Positions 38,814 to 48,948 of a stretch of 64,000 bases of DNA are shown piece by piece. Both the position numbers and the translations under genes were made by a program. This DNA comes from Eudromia elegans (taxonomy: Eukaryota > Chordata > Aves > Tinamiformes > Tinamidae). Location of the stretch: contig PTEX01000295.1 of the NCBI GenBank assembly GCA_003342815.1, positions 766,883 through 830,882 of the forward strand, given 5' to 3'. Below the pieces are notes generated by a model, which searched no databases, was not told where the DNA came from, and worked only from the letters and a program-made list of their open reading frames with translations. How positions within the stretch are numbered: position 1 is the first letter of the stretch; each line of letters starts with the position of its first letter.

Positions 38814-39259
38814 AATCTCTCTGGCACGTGGGATCAAATGACAGACAGGCCAACTTTATTGTGGGGTATAGTGCATATATAGCCGCGCACATTGCCCGTG
38901 GCTAGCCCTGATTGAGCGAAAGCATGGTTCCAGCAGTTTTGCCTAACCCTGATTGGATGGTGCATCACAGCTCTCCCATAGGTCGGAGCAACAGGTGGGA
39001 ACAGGGTGGATTCCTATTGGCCGGGGCTCCTAGGCTGCCTGGTAACTCCAGAACAGTCCTAGGAGCTCACCGGCCCCCACCTCACTGGGATCACCCAGCG
39101 GTCAGGTTGATTGACAGCCCACTGGCTGATCCTGTACTGGCAGCCATATACACAGCACCCCATAAACTATATACAACTATTTACAAATATGTACATAAGG
39201 TGGCTGCGGAGGCTTTTACTGTGCACTTCAAAACTGCGCAGAACTGCTGTTCTGCAACA
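38601..39259 (-). mobile_element. Solo LTR of an endogenous retrovirus (659 bp)
   Basis: Begins TGTCGGTTCAG and ends CTGCAACA on the plus strand (TGTTGCAG...CCGACA on the minus strand). It is flanked by exact 6-bp duplications CAAGAG at 38,595-38,600 and 39,260-39,265. On the minus strand it has a TATATA box (about 38,872-38,880), an AATAAA signal (38,855-38,860) just after it, and CCAAT boxes upstream (near 38,950 and 39,015 as ATTGG on the plus strand). A (CA)16 microsatellite at 38,779-38,810 sits inside its 3' part. The sequence is clearly different from the 885-bp solo LTR, so it is a second LTR subfamily. Confidence 0.92.
38779..38810. repeat. (CA)16 microsatellite inside the solo LTR
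   Basis: Uninterrupted CA dinucleotides in the region downstream of the LTR polyadenylation signal. Likely length-polymorphic. Confidence 0.95.
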
Positions 39260-39265
39260 CAAGAG

Positions 39266-41036
39266 CCTGGAACGGCAGCCCTTAGGGGAAGAATTATGAC
39301 TATATTCATCTTCCTGTTACGTTAACGACTGAGCTTTGATGCAAATCTTCATCTTCTCGGATCATCACCACAAAGTTGAAACCCAGAGGGCTGCATGGTG
39401 CAAAATTGTGCCAACTTTATGGCTAAGCACCACAGCTCTGCGCGATCTAGAAAACAGGTGGTAGCAGTGAACATCTGAGTCAGTGTTAGTGGCTGGATGA
39501 AACAAAAGGTGGGGAGATACAACACACATCAATATGCTCACCTGCACAGTGGAATGTATAAGTCCTGCTGGTGTTTGCTCACCCCACGAACGCCATCGTC
39601 AGCCCTTTCTCAAGGCGCTGGCTGAACTCACAGAACCAACGTCCACCTTCCGAGCCACAAACAGAGGCACTGGCAGCAAACGGTCTGTGTTCTGCCTGCA
39701 GACATGCATTCCCATGAGAGAAAGAGAAGAGGCAAGAGACTCCTCAATCCACAGGGCTGCCCATCACTGCAGCAATTCCTCTAGTCCTTAACAACTGGGG
39801 CAGCAGGACTTAGATTGCAGAAGGACTCTATGGGCAAAGAAATAAGAAAAGTATCCACTGTCTACCATACTGAACGATCTTTGCTACAGGCAAGCTGGCT
39901 TATTTCATAGCAATTGAGCACTCCTACACTGAAATCCTCTGTACCCAACAGTTTCAGAAAAATCTGAAAAATAACCAGTTTTTCGCAGACTGATATCTAA
40001 CACGTAACCACATATTTAGCTTGTTGTTATCAAATTAAATCATTAAGGTTTAAATCGTTTTAATAATTTCGACCGTTGCCATGTTCTGCCTCGCTCGGGG
40101 TGGAATTTTGCAATTCAGCTACTGCAGGATCCCTCAACTTTTCTCAGGTCCCTTTTCAATAACCGCACAGGTGCTGCTGCTGTTTCTGCCCACACGGAGG
40201 GTTTCTCGAGCCGGCGGTGACCGAGTCAGTAGTCGCACTGCCCTCCACCTGGAATAAACTTTGTCCCTGGAGCAGGCACTTCCCAAGAACACCTGGTCAT
40301 GGGGCGGTTCTTCCAGGTCTCGCTGACAGGGCAGATGGTCCCTTCTTTTGCAGCTGCGACTTGTAACAGGTAACTCCTGTTTACAGTTCCTCACTACTCC
40401 TTTCAAGGGTCCATTTGCATTCCTCCTGCTACCCTGGCATTTGCGCTCAGCAACGTTCAGAGTCTGGAGACATTGCCACAAAGGGAACGTTATCCCAAGG
40501 GGCCGTAACGTGTTGGAGCTCACGTGTGCTACAGCTGCTCTAGCAGGACAGCATTCTCTCCAGGGCCAACCAGGATATGAAACTGAACTGCAACTTCTGG
40601 AACACAGGTTCTTACCAGGAGGGAACACAGCACCTAGAGCAAGTCAAAGAAAGAAAAAAGAGGGGGAAAAAAAAAAGAGAGAGAAATAAAAGGTACTTAG
40701 GAGGCAGAATGGAATAGGTAGCTCCCAGCTCTGTATTTCCAGGCAAGGATGTACAAGAGGAGACGAGAGAGGCGCTAACAAGGACACAGAACAAACAGAG
40801 GGATCGGGAGCAGAACTCAGGTGTCAGGAAGGGGGTCGAAACAGGCTATGGGGCCCTACCACCAAGAATAACGGGCCCAAATCGAGCTGCAGCACAAAAG
40901 GAAGCTCTCAAACAATACCCCAGAGTCAAAGAAAGGCATTCCTGTGCAGGACCCAGAGCACTCAAGAGCACAACAAGACTCTCCAGGGAATCTAGTGCAT
41001 CTTTGGAGAGCAGAGAACAAATGAACAAACTATACA
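39266..41036. other. Unassigned sequence between solo LTR and right inverted-repeat arm
   Basis: No family recognised. A 164-codon minus-strand open frame at 40,134-40,628 is Cys/Arg/Ser-rich, with no motif I know. It could be an exon of the local duplicated genes or chance. A GA-rich tract lies at 40,645-40,690. Confidence 0.4.
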
Positions 41037-41860
41037 GTGAATGCCTGTGACATACCAGAGGTCCGGCGTATTTACAATTACCCTCTATGGCTTTTCCTAC
41101 ATCACTTCTCCTGTCTGAACAAGCTCCTCCACCTTCTTGAGCTGTTAGCAGACAGATGCCATGGGAGAAAGCAAAGAAAGGAAGACATTCAAAAGGAAAT
41201 TGAGCAGTTTCACTGAGCCTCCAAAGCTTTCACCTTGGCCCTAAATGATATCTTTTGGGCAAATGTTATTTTCTTCTCATCTACCTGCTATCATACTGGA
41301 AAAAGCAAAGAGGCAATACTATCTTTAAAGATTCTTTTCCCCAGCTGAAGTTAGAAAGCAGCATGACACATAAGCAGAGACACCAAGCCAGACATATAGA
41401 TTCAATTTAAAACTAACTCCCCCTACAAACAAGAGAAACTCAACAGTGCTTTCCCTGAGGAGACTCGTCCCCCCTAGCATTGGCTACTGCCATTAAAAGA
41501 GCAGCAACATGAAAAGTGCAAAGTGGAGAAGACGCATGCACACACAGAACTTACAAATCCTCAGGTTTCTGAGGGTCATGAGAAGCCCAGAGAGTCTCAT
41601 ATCTAGAAGCTCCACTGAGGGACTGCACTTGCATCCAGCCTTGCTCTGCAAGGAGCAGAGCTCTCTACAGGCAGCTCTAAATTGCAAGCGGCAGAAACCA
41701 CATTCTGCAATGAAAGACCCTGCCAAACACTCCACATACACAGGGTGTATTCATGCATCAAACTGATGACAAAAGGATTGGTCCATCTGCGTTCTAACAC
41801 ATTTTTATTTTGGCATTTCTGTTAAAAGTCTTCTGCAAGAAGGAGTCTTGTGGACATAAT
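41037..41860 (-). repeat. Inverted repeat, right arm
   Basis: Uninterrupted partner of 32,278-33,988 in reverse orientation, separated from it by about 7 kb. It retains the empty target site of the 885-bp solo LTR near 41,246 ('ctaaatgatatcttttggg'). On the minus strand it starts inside the last coding residues of the host gene copy (QDSFLQKTF) and continues into its apparent 3' flank, so the inverted duplication includes the end of that gene. Confidence 0.9.
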
Positions 41861-42337
41861 GGGGATGACCTGGTGCAGGGGGTCACAATGGGAACTCCAG
41901 GAGGAGTTTTCCTTCCTTCTGGTTTTGGAAAGAGCTGCCCCACGTTGTTCCCGTTCCCATCTCTGTGGCTGGACTCTTTTGCCACCTGCCTTCTGCTATG
42001 CACGCCAGTATCTCCTGCAGTCAAAGGTCGAACATGCTTCTCTTCTAGCCGTTCCACAGGATCACTCTCCACCGCGCTTTCTTCTGACCTGTCTTTTAAG
42101 AGTTTTGCCTTGCTAAGCCTTTCTTTTTCAGCCTTCTACTTCTTCTTCAGGTTTTCCAGAGCTTTGCAGACAACATTCACAGTATACACTTTTAATTTGG
42201 AGTGGAGCTGCTGAATTTTGGAAAGTGCTTGCGCAATGCCACCATCCCCTTCAAGCGCACTCCTCTCTAGAGATATCTCAGTAGCATCTAGGGAGGGTGG
42301 CAACACAAGTAGGCCTTTGGCTTCTTGTGCCTGATAT
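41794..42337 (-). pseudogene. 3' part of an unrecognised host gene, exon split by the ERV
   Basis: The minus-strand frame reads from a Gln/Glu-rich start next to the ERV through a heptad-like helix (QQLHSKLKVY...ALENLKKK), then VRPLTAGDTGVHS and PEGRKTPPG, ending in a stop at about 41,794. In-frame stops at 42,337-42,339 (TAA) and 42,136-42,138 (TAG) show it is decayed. A paralogous copy is at 53,835-54,563. The reading frame lines up with the segment beyond the provirus at 51,175, so ERV insertion split one exon. The family is not recognised; the helix suggests a coiled-coil protein, but no function can be given. Confidence 0.65.
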
Positions 42338-42350
42338 TAAGAGGCTCCTG

Positions 42351-42356
42351 ATGATC
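42351..42356. repeat. ERV target-site duplication, left copy
   Basis: ATGATC immediately before the 5' LTR. The right copy at 51,169-51,174 is GTGATC (5 of 6 identical). Removing the provirus and one copy restores a continuous host sequence. Confidence 0.8.
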
Positions 42357-43000
42357 TGTTGGGGAACATTGCTCGCAATATTCTCCCAGCCCCTGTGCAC
42401 AAGATAGGAGCTCAAATCAATAATTAATCATTTGTTTGTATATAGTTATGTTGTGGTTAAATGTTATAGGGGATGTAATTTGGGGGGGGGGGAGGGTAGA
42501 AGGTTCCAGAAGGCTCTGGATGGGGGTGCTCAAGAAGGTCACTTACCTTGGAAGTTTCTGTCCCCCAATCAGAGCCTGGGAATTTCTGTATGAGCGTGGG
42601 GCAACCAATGAGGGATTGAGGTGGGGCCCACCCTCAACCAATCATTTTCTCCTTTCCGAATCCCTCTTTGTATATAACCCCATTACGCACTCAAATAAAC
42701 GGTTTGGCACATGTTTGAGAGAGCTCGTCTGACCTTCGTCTGATTTCCTTTGGATGTGTGGCGTATGAGAGTAGAGTGAGTGGTGTCAAACCCCCTTACC
42801 CGTCTGTGTCCTCTTTTCCATCCCTTGCTTTATTCCCTCCCTCCGTGAACCCTCAAGTGGCCTCCATGTTTTGCGATCACCTTGTGAAGAAGCGGTTCTT
42901 CACGGGAAGCGGCTTTACAGGAGCTGACCCTCCTCGACTGCACTACACCGAGGCGCCGGGCACGGGTGAGTGTGCTGTCCACGGCGGGTGACCACCCGCA
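42357..43000 (+). mobile_element. ERV 5' LTR (644 bp)
   Basis: Begins TGTTGGGGAACATT and ends ACCACCCGCA, with the usual TG...CA termini. CCAAT boxes are at about 42,605 and 42,637, a TATATAA box at 42,671-42,677, and AATAAA at 42,694-42,699. The polyadenylation signal is only about 20 bp beyond the TATA box, so it lies at or just before the expected cap site. The 3' LTR (50,530-51,168) is nearly identical: I count about 13-14 substitutions plus a small indel in a G-run near 42,480-42,500, around 2%. This means a fairly recent insertion for a broken provirus. Confidence 0.95.
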
Positions 43001-43002
43001 AG

Positions 43003-43020
43003 TGGCGCCCAACGTGGGGC
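43003..43020 (+). other. Primer binding site, tRNA-Lys type
   Basis: TGGCGCCCAACGTGGGGC starts two bases after the 5' LTR end. This is the 18-nt complement of the 3' end of tRNA-Lys1,2, a primer used by betaretroviruses such as Mason-Pfizer monkey virus and by some lentiviruses. It is intact. Confidence 0.92.
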
Positions 43021-43439
43021 AGCCACAGGGTTCTTTTCTTTTGGGGGGTGGAATAAAATTCAGGGGTGGTCTAGACTGGGTAAGGACTTTTCTTTGGTTT
43101 TGTCTGGGAAGAGGGGTTTAATTTCCTGAGGGAAGAGGCCTGAATTCAGTAAAAAGGGAACTAGTTTTCGGGCAGGGGCACAGCTCCTTTTTCCCATTTT
43201 TTGGGGAAAGGTTAGGAATCTATTTGTTCCTTTTTTCTCAGTTTCTGAGAAATAATTAGAAATCTTTATATTAAAGGGATCTTAGAAGCGGACTGTGTCC
43301 ATGGGGCATGGACTGTGTGTCTGTGCGGGCGCGAACTGTGTGTTCGCTGGGGAGCAGATTGTGTGTCTGCCAGGGCACGGACTGTGTGTGTGGGGGGCAT
43401 TATACCTGCAGGAATAGTAAGATCAATTGAAAATTAGAA
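43021..43439 (+). other. ERV leader with a short tandem repeat
   Basis: This is the non-coding leader between primer binding site and gag. It is T/G-rich at first. At 43,290-43,399 about five units of 20-24 bp repeat the core GGACTGTGTGTCTG with variation. The position is where packaging signals lie in retroviruses, but no role can be shown from sequence. Confidence 0.75.
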
Positions 43440-45309
43440 ATGGGTCTGTGCTGCTCTACTAATAGCAGCCCTCAGGGCTACAGGCAGCTATTAATGCTAG
43501 TAAAAGAACAAAAATTTGATAAAAAACAACTTAAGAAAATCATAACAACAGGATTGGAGCAGGGAATTTTCACCAACTCTGACAGTGTCTTGAACTGTCA
43601 TAAATGGGAAGACATGAGACAATTTTACCAGCCCTTTATCTGTAAGAGCCAAGGCTCGGGAAAGGGCAGGAATTTCTAGACAAATAGCAAGATTTTTAAA
43701 AGGTTGTGAGATCGTAGCTTATGCTACATCAGGCCACATGGCTAAGGCTTATAACTTATAACTTATACTGAAGAAAGAATTTTCCGACCATCAATGGGGG
43801 GGTGGAGGTCAGTCAAAGGCGTACCAGCACCAACTCCGCTGGAGACCGCCATTTTGATTGTGCGGCCTACTTCTACCATCTCATGTGCCAGAACCAACTG
43901 GAAGTCGGCCATCTTACAAAGAGGGAATAAGAGGTGGTGCTCCTCCCTCAGGAGTGGGACTTGGGGTGGAGGGTGGAGAGACACACTTAGCAACATACCC
44001 CACAGCTCCACCCATGGGGTGGGACTCACATCTGTCACAGGAGAAGGAGGAGGGAGTTCAGCCTCTATGGGAGGGACCCCAAGGGCAGGCCAAGGGCTCG
44101 GCCTCTGACCTGCCTTACAAAAGGTCATCAGAGGGGGACTCCAAATCGGAAGACATTCAAAAGGGGCCTGAACTGGAACTAAATCCACAGAGCCTGATGC
44201 GGAAGTGTAATATTCAAATGAAAAGGCCAGAAATAACTCAAGGCTTTAGGCCATGGGCCTTTTTTGACTGGATGGCAATAGCCAGACAGGCCATCGAAGC
44301 TGGCGATTTAGAACTAGGCCATCAAATTTCAACATATGCATTCCCAGTCACCTACGACGTAGACCAGCAAGGTCAATTGAGAGGGCTTTTCAAGCCTTAT
44401 GACTGGAAGATATTATCACAACTGCGTACTACCATTAATGAGAGTGAGATTTGCGGTGAACCAGCACAGCAAATGTTAAATTACATCTTCTCTAGCTCGC
44501 TCCTCTGCCCAGAGGACCTGAGGAATTTAATGAGGATATCGCTAACCTCCGCACAATATCTAATCTGGGAGGCGGGGTGGCGAAGGTGTTGCCAAGTTAT
44601 CGCAACCCTACCTAGGCCACCTGGGGATCCTCTACTTGGAATTACAGTGAGTCAATTAATAGGGAAGGATCAATTTGCATCCATCTATGCCCAAGTACAA
44701 CTTGGGCCCAATATGATAAATGAATCAATGAGGGTGGCACAGGACGCATTCCGCAACACGAAATTTGAACCGTCCGACCTCTCATATGTAACTATAAAAC
44801 AACGTACTGCAGAGCCTTTTTCTGCCTTTATAGACAGATTGATTGCTGCGATTAAATTAGCCGACTTACCGCAGCCAGCTAAAGATACAGTATTACGCCA
44901 ATTGGCCACCGAAAACAAGAACAAAGAAACTAAAATGATCGTGGCAACAATGCCACCAGATTCGACATTGGCAGATATGTTAGATCGCATGACGAGGATT
45001 CCATCGGGCAGCCAAGCTGTGATTACAGTAGAAGAATCATATAAAACGCATGAGAAAATTATTGAAAATTTATTAGACAAACACGAAAAGGTGCTAAGTG
45101 CTGTCATTACCAATGTCGATAAAATAGCCAGAGACAGAAGCTGCGAAGTATTCTCAACTTTTGAGCCGTTTAAGGCCCCCGAGGAGAGAAAATTTCGAAA
45201 TCCTCATAGATGCTACGAATGTGGAGACAGAAGACACTTGGCTCGTGATTGTAAGTTGAGACACAAAGATGGAATCGGAATAGGAAAAATCAACAAAGAA
45301 ACGAATTGA
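43440..45309 (+). pseudogene. gag: ERV gag, frameshifted
   Basis: Retroviral structural polyprotein. The first ATG (43,440) gives a matrix-like N-terminus MGLCCS with Gly2 suited to myristoylation, and this frame ends at 43,679. A second frame (43,858-45,309, 483 codons) carries a PTAP late-domain motif (residues 48-51, about 43,999-44,010), then capsid with the major homology region (EPFSAFIDRLIAAI, about 44,814-44,855). A single CX2CX4HX4C zinc knuckle follows (CYECGDRRHLARDC, 45,211-45,252). Between the two frames are at least one frameshift and a small direct duplication ('ataactt' repeated near 43,750). One knuckle instead of the two usual in betaretroviruses is notable. Confidence 0.9.
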
Positions 45310-45310
45310 C

Positions 45311-46106
45311 GAGCGCAAGGAAGGATCGCGCGTAGACAAAAATGATGCCTTCCCAAACATGAATAGCACTGATTCATTGGATTTACCGGAAACGGTCCCA
45401 CAAAAAATAACTAATAAAGGTGAGACTGCTGATAAAAGAACAAATCAATTCCCAGATGGCTTGAAGGTAAAAGCTATGAATAGAACTGTTATAACCGAGG
45501 TCAAGCCATTTGAAATCCAAGGTTTAATTACTGGGAATTATCATGGTAAAGCCCTAATTACCGGAAATGCAGACTATACCCCAAAGGGTTTATGTGTTAT
45601 CCCCAAACTAATCGATATGGCTAGAAAGGGCGAGGTGATGGTAACAGTTCATGTCATCTGCCCACCTTTTGTCATTGAGAGGGGTCAGGTAATTGCACAA
45701 ATAATATTATTACCTGATCAGAGACCCACGAGAGAAGAACAGAATGTTCTCCTCTCATTGGACCTGAACAGTAGACCTGTCATTCCAATTAAATTAAAAA
45801 AGGGCAAAAGACATCTTTTCCCTAAGGGCTCTGGTAGATTCAGGATCAGATATTACAATTATAGGCCAAGACTATTGGCTGGAAATGTGGGAAATGGAAA
45901 GAGTTGGAGGGATGGTACATGGTGTGGGGGGATCCGCAACTGTTCGTAAAAGTGTAGACCCAATAAAAGTAGTCATTGATAAACAGGAAATGGTGACTAT
46001 GGTAACCATAATGAACCTACCAGAGGGAATCCAGGCTTTAATCGGCAGGGATGTGCTGTCACAGGCTGGGGTAATTTTATCAAATGAAAATAAGAATTTT
46101 TTGTAG
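45311..46106 (+). pseudogene. pro: ERV pro: dUTPase-like segment plus aspartic protease, frames broken
   Basis: The first open stretch (to 45,949, frame 2) has a dUTPase-like C-terminal pattern (PPFVIERGQVIAQIILLP, about 45,660-45,714), placed between nucleocapsid and protease as in betaretroviruses. The classical active-site motif is not obvious, so catalysis is doubtful. The protease active-site block LVDSGSDITIIG starts at 45,831 in another frame (frame 0), which continues to GRDVLSQAG near 46,050 and a stop at 46,104-46,106. A frame change of one base between the two domains (around 45,795-45,830) is a break. Relative to gag (frame 1), protease lies in the -1 frame as expected. Confidence 0.8.
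46097..46103 (+). promoter_or_regulatory. Pro-pol ribosomal -1 frameshift site
   Basis: The heptamer T TTT TTG lies in the protease frame directly before the pro stop codon TAG (46,104-46,106). Slippage by -1 enters the frame in which reverse transcriptase begins. It fits the X XXY YYZ rule and the betaretroviral design of separate pro and pol frames. A downstream pseudoknot was not assessed. Confidence 0.7.
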
Positions 46107-48948
46107 GGGCCACTGAGGAGGAGTCTATCCCTGTCCAGATGAGGTGGTTATTGTCTACGCCCATCTGGATAGACCAGTGGCCCATGCAATTGGATAGACT
46201 CAAAATAGCCCAGGAATTAGTTAATGAACAGCTGGAACAAGAGCACATTCAGAAATCAATCAGCCCTTGGAACACCCCAATTTTTGTGGTGAAGGAAGAA
46301 TCAGGTAAATTTAGATTATTACACGATTTACAGGCAATTAATGAACAACTTCAACCTATGGCAGCATTACAACCTGGAATGCCTAATCTGTCAATGATTC
46401 CCGAAGGATGGGACATTTTGGTGATCTACTTAAAAGACTGCTTTTATCAAATTCCGTTACATCCTAATGACTATGAAAGTTTTGCTTTCTCCCTACCAGG
46501 ACCCAATAGGGAGGCATCTTTATTACATTATGAGTGGAAAGTCTTGCCATAAGGCATGCGCAACAGCCTGACAGTATGCCAGTTATTCATTAGCAGGGTG
46601 TTGCAGCCATTGAGAATCAAGTGGAATAAGACTTTGATTTATCATTATGTTGATGACATCCTCTTAGCGCAAGACCACCCATTCTCTTTGTCGCAAAAGC
46701 AAGAATTAATGTCAGCTCTGGCTGAAAAAGGATTGTTGGTAGCCTCAGAAAAAATACAATATACGAAACCATGGAATTACCTCGGATGGACCATTACTGA
46801 ATCCGAGATTAGGCCTCAAAAATTGGTATTGCATACCAAAATTAAAACTTTGAATGACATACAAAAACTTACGGGTGATCTCCAGTGGCTAAGACCTGTG
46901 ACAGGAATAACTAATGATGAATTGGAGCCACTGAGACCGCTGTTAAAAGGGAGCAATTCATCTACCCCCGTAGCGTTAACACCTGAGCAAAAAGCTCATA
47001 TTAATTATCTATCTGAGAAGATCTTAGAAAAGGGAGTGGATAGAAGGGATCCAGGCGTCCCTGTGGATCTGACAATACTCCGTATTTCCACCCACTTCAT
47101 CGTTGCTCTGACTCAGAGCAGAAAAGAAAAGGGGGAGAAGACGGAGATAGTCAGATCCAGGGGAAAATCGGAATCAGTTAACAAGGTAAAACCGGTAGAA
47201 AGTAAGGTATTAGAATGGATCTTTGCTCCTAGTCAACCAAAAACAACAATACAAAGTTTGATAGAGGGTTTGGGTGAGCTGATTGTAAAAGGAAGAAGGA
47301 GAATCATGCAGCTAACAGGTCATGAACTGGAGAGCATATTCCTCCCTATAAAAAGACAAGATTTGGAGTGGATGGTAGAAAAATCTGAACCCCTCCAAAT
47401 CAGTTTGTTATCATTTGAAGGGAGTGTTAGAGTGAAACCAATAAAAAATCCGATATTAAAATGGGTAACAAATCAAGAGTGGGTAACAAAAGGAAAATAT
47501 TCAGAACAGCCACTCAAAGAGGCTATAACTTGCTATATGGATGCCGGAAAAAGAACCCATACAGCAACTATTGTGTGGAAGGAGCTAGGAGAATGGAAAA
47601 ACAAAATCTTAAAGGCAGAACCATCTGATACACTCCAAACCTTGGAATTAGCCGCAGTCGTATGGGGAGTGGTACAATGGATGGATGTCCCTTTAAACAT
47701 TGTAACTGATTCCCTATACGTGGCAAGGTTGTTGCATAGAACTGAAGACTCTCGAATACGTGATATAAAAAAAATGAAAGAGTCTTCCAGCTTTTATTAA
47801 GGTTAAAAAGAGCATTAATGTTGAGATTGGCCCCTTATTCGATCATTCATATAAGGAGCCACATGTTTACTGAAGGTCTAGGAGAAGGTAATGACAGAGC
47901 AGACAAATTGGTCTCTGCAGTTGTTAACATCCCCTTGGATCAGTTCATGGCAGCTCAGGAGTCGCACACTATATTTCACCAAAATGCCAAAGGACTCTGG
48001 AAGATGTTCAATATTTCATTACGGGATGCTAAGGACATTGTCAGAGCTCGCCCACAGTGTTGCAATCAGGGACCAGGGCTAGGCGTCGGGGTTAATCCTC
48101 GTGGAGAAAACCCATGACAACTATACCAAATGGATGTCAAACATTTCAGGCCTTTTGGAAAACTTAAATACATACATGCAACTATAGATACATATAGTCA
48201 TTTTATGTGGGCAACGGCACAAGCCGGCGAGCGGTCAATACACATAGAACATCACCTGATGCTCTGCTTTGCCGTCATGGGAGTGCCAAAGCAAATAAAA
48301 ACTGACAATGGCCCTGGGTATATAAGTGACAGAATAAAGCAATTTATGAGGAGATGGAACATCACTCATGTTACAGGAATTCCACATTCTCCTACGGGGC
48401 AGGCCATAGTAGAACAGGCCAATCAAACTCTTAAGTGATATTTGAATAAGATCAATGAAAAGGACCCGGTCACTCATCTATTGAAGGCGCTTTACGTCAT
48501 CAATTACTTATGTGTCTTCGCAGATGAGCAGGTTCCTCCTGCTGTTGTACACTCAGGGGATGGGAACAATAAAGAAAGACCAGAGTTCTATGTAAAATTT
48601 AAAGATCCACAAGATGGTATTTGGAAGGGACCAAATAAAGTGAAATACTTGGGACGGGGTTACGCTTGTATTGATACAGAAAAAGGGCCCTTATGGGTAT
48701 CATCGAAGTGGATAAAGCCTGCCCGACCTCCTGATAAAGTGCAAACTTCTAACAGGATAGGAGATAATGGTGAAGCATGTGCAGAAGGTGATCCTGAAGA
48801 TCTAAGTCTGTTTTTTACCGATTGCGTAAATGTGTATTGTACTGTTTGTATTTTGTATCAGGAACAGCATGTCGTTGGTGATGCTAATGATGCTGGTGCA
48901 CATCATCTCAGCTTGGAACCTTGTAACTTCTTTTACCCTTCCTGTTAA
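46107..48948 (+). pseudogene. pol: ERV pol: reverse transcriptase, RNase H, integrase, with several lesions
   Basis: RT fingers (46,139-46,549) include WNTPIFVVKEESGKFRLLHD. The codon after VLP in the conserved LPQG motif is TAA (46,550-46,552), a nonsense change. The palm has YVDD at 46,646-46,657. RNase H shows its first aspartate in CYMDAG (about 47,532), TLELAAV and TDSLYVA. A frame change occurs at about 47,780-47,815, and RNase H ends with GNDRAD. Integrase follows: an HHCC region whose first cysteine is replaced (ARPQC), stop TGA 48,115-48,117, first core aspartate in QMDVKHF, second in KTDNGPGY, glutamate in [11 protein letters not shown], stop TGA 48,436-48,438, then the C-terminal domain (GPNKVKYLGRGYACI) to 48,948. 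Catalytic residues persist but the chain is broken at four or more points. Confidence 0.93.

Noticed and set aside
43794-44188. Extra overlapping frames on both strands in gag
   Set aside because: Shadows of the gag reading frame with no independent motif.
45796-45802. A AAA AAG as a working frameshift site into protease
   Set aside because: A -1 slip from the dUTPase-like frame does not enter the protease frame, so it does not explain the break.
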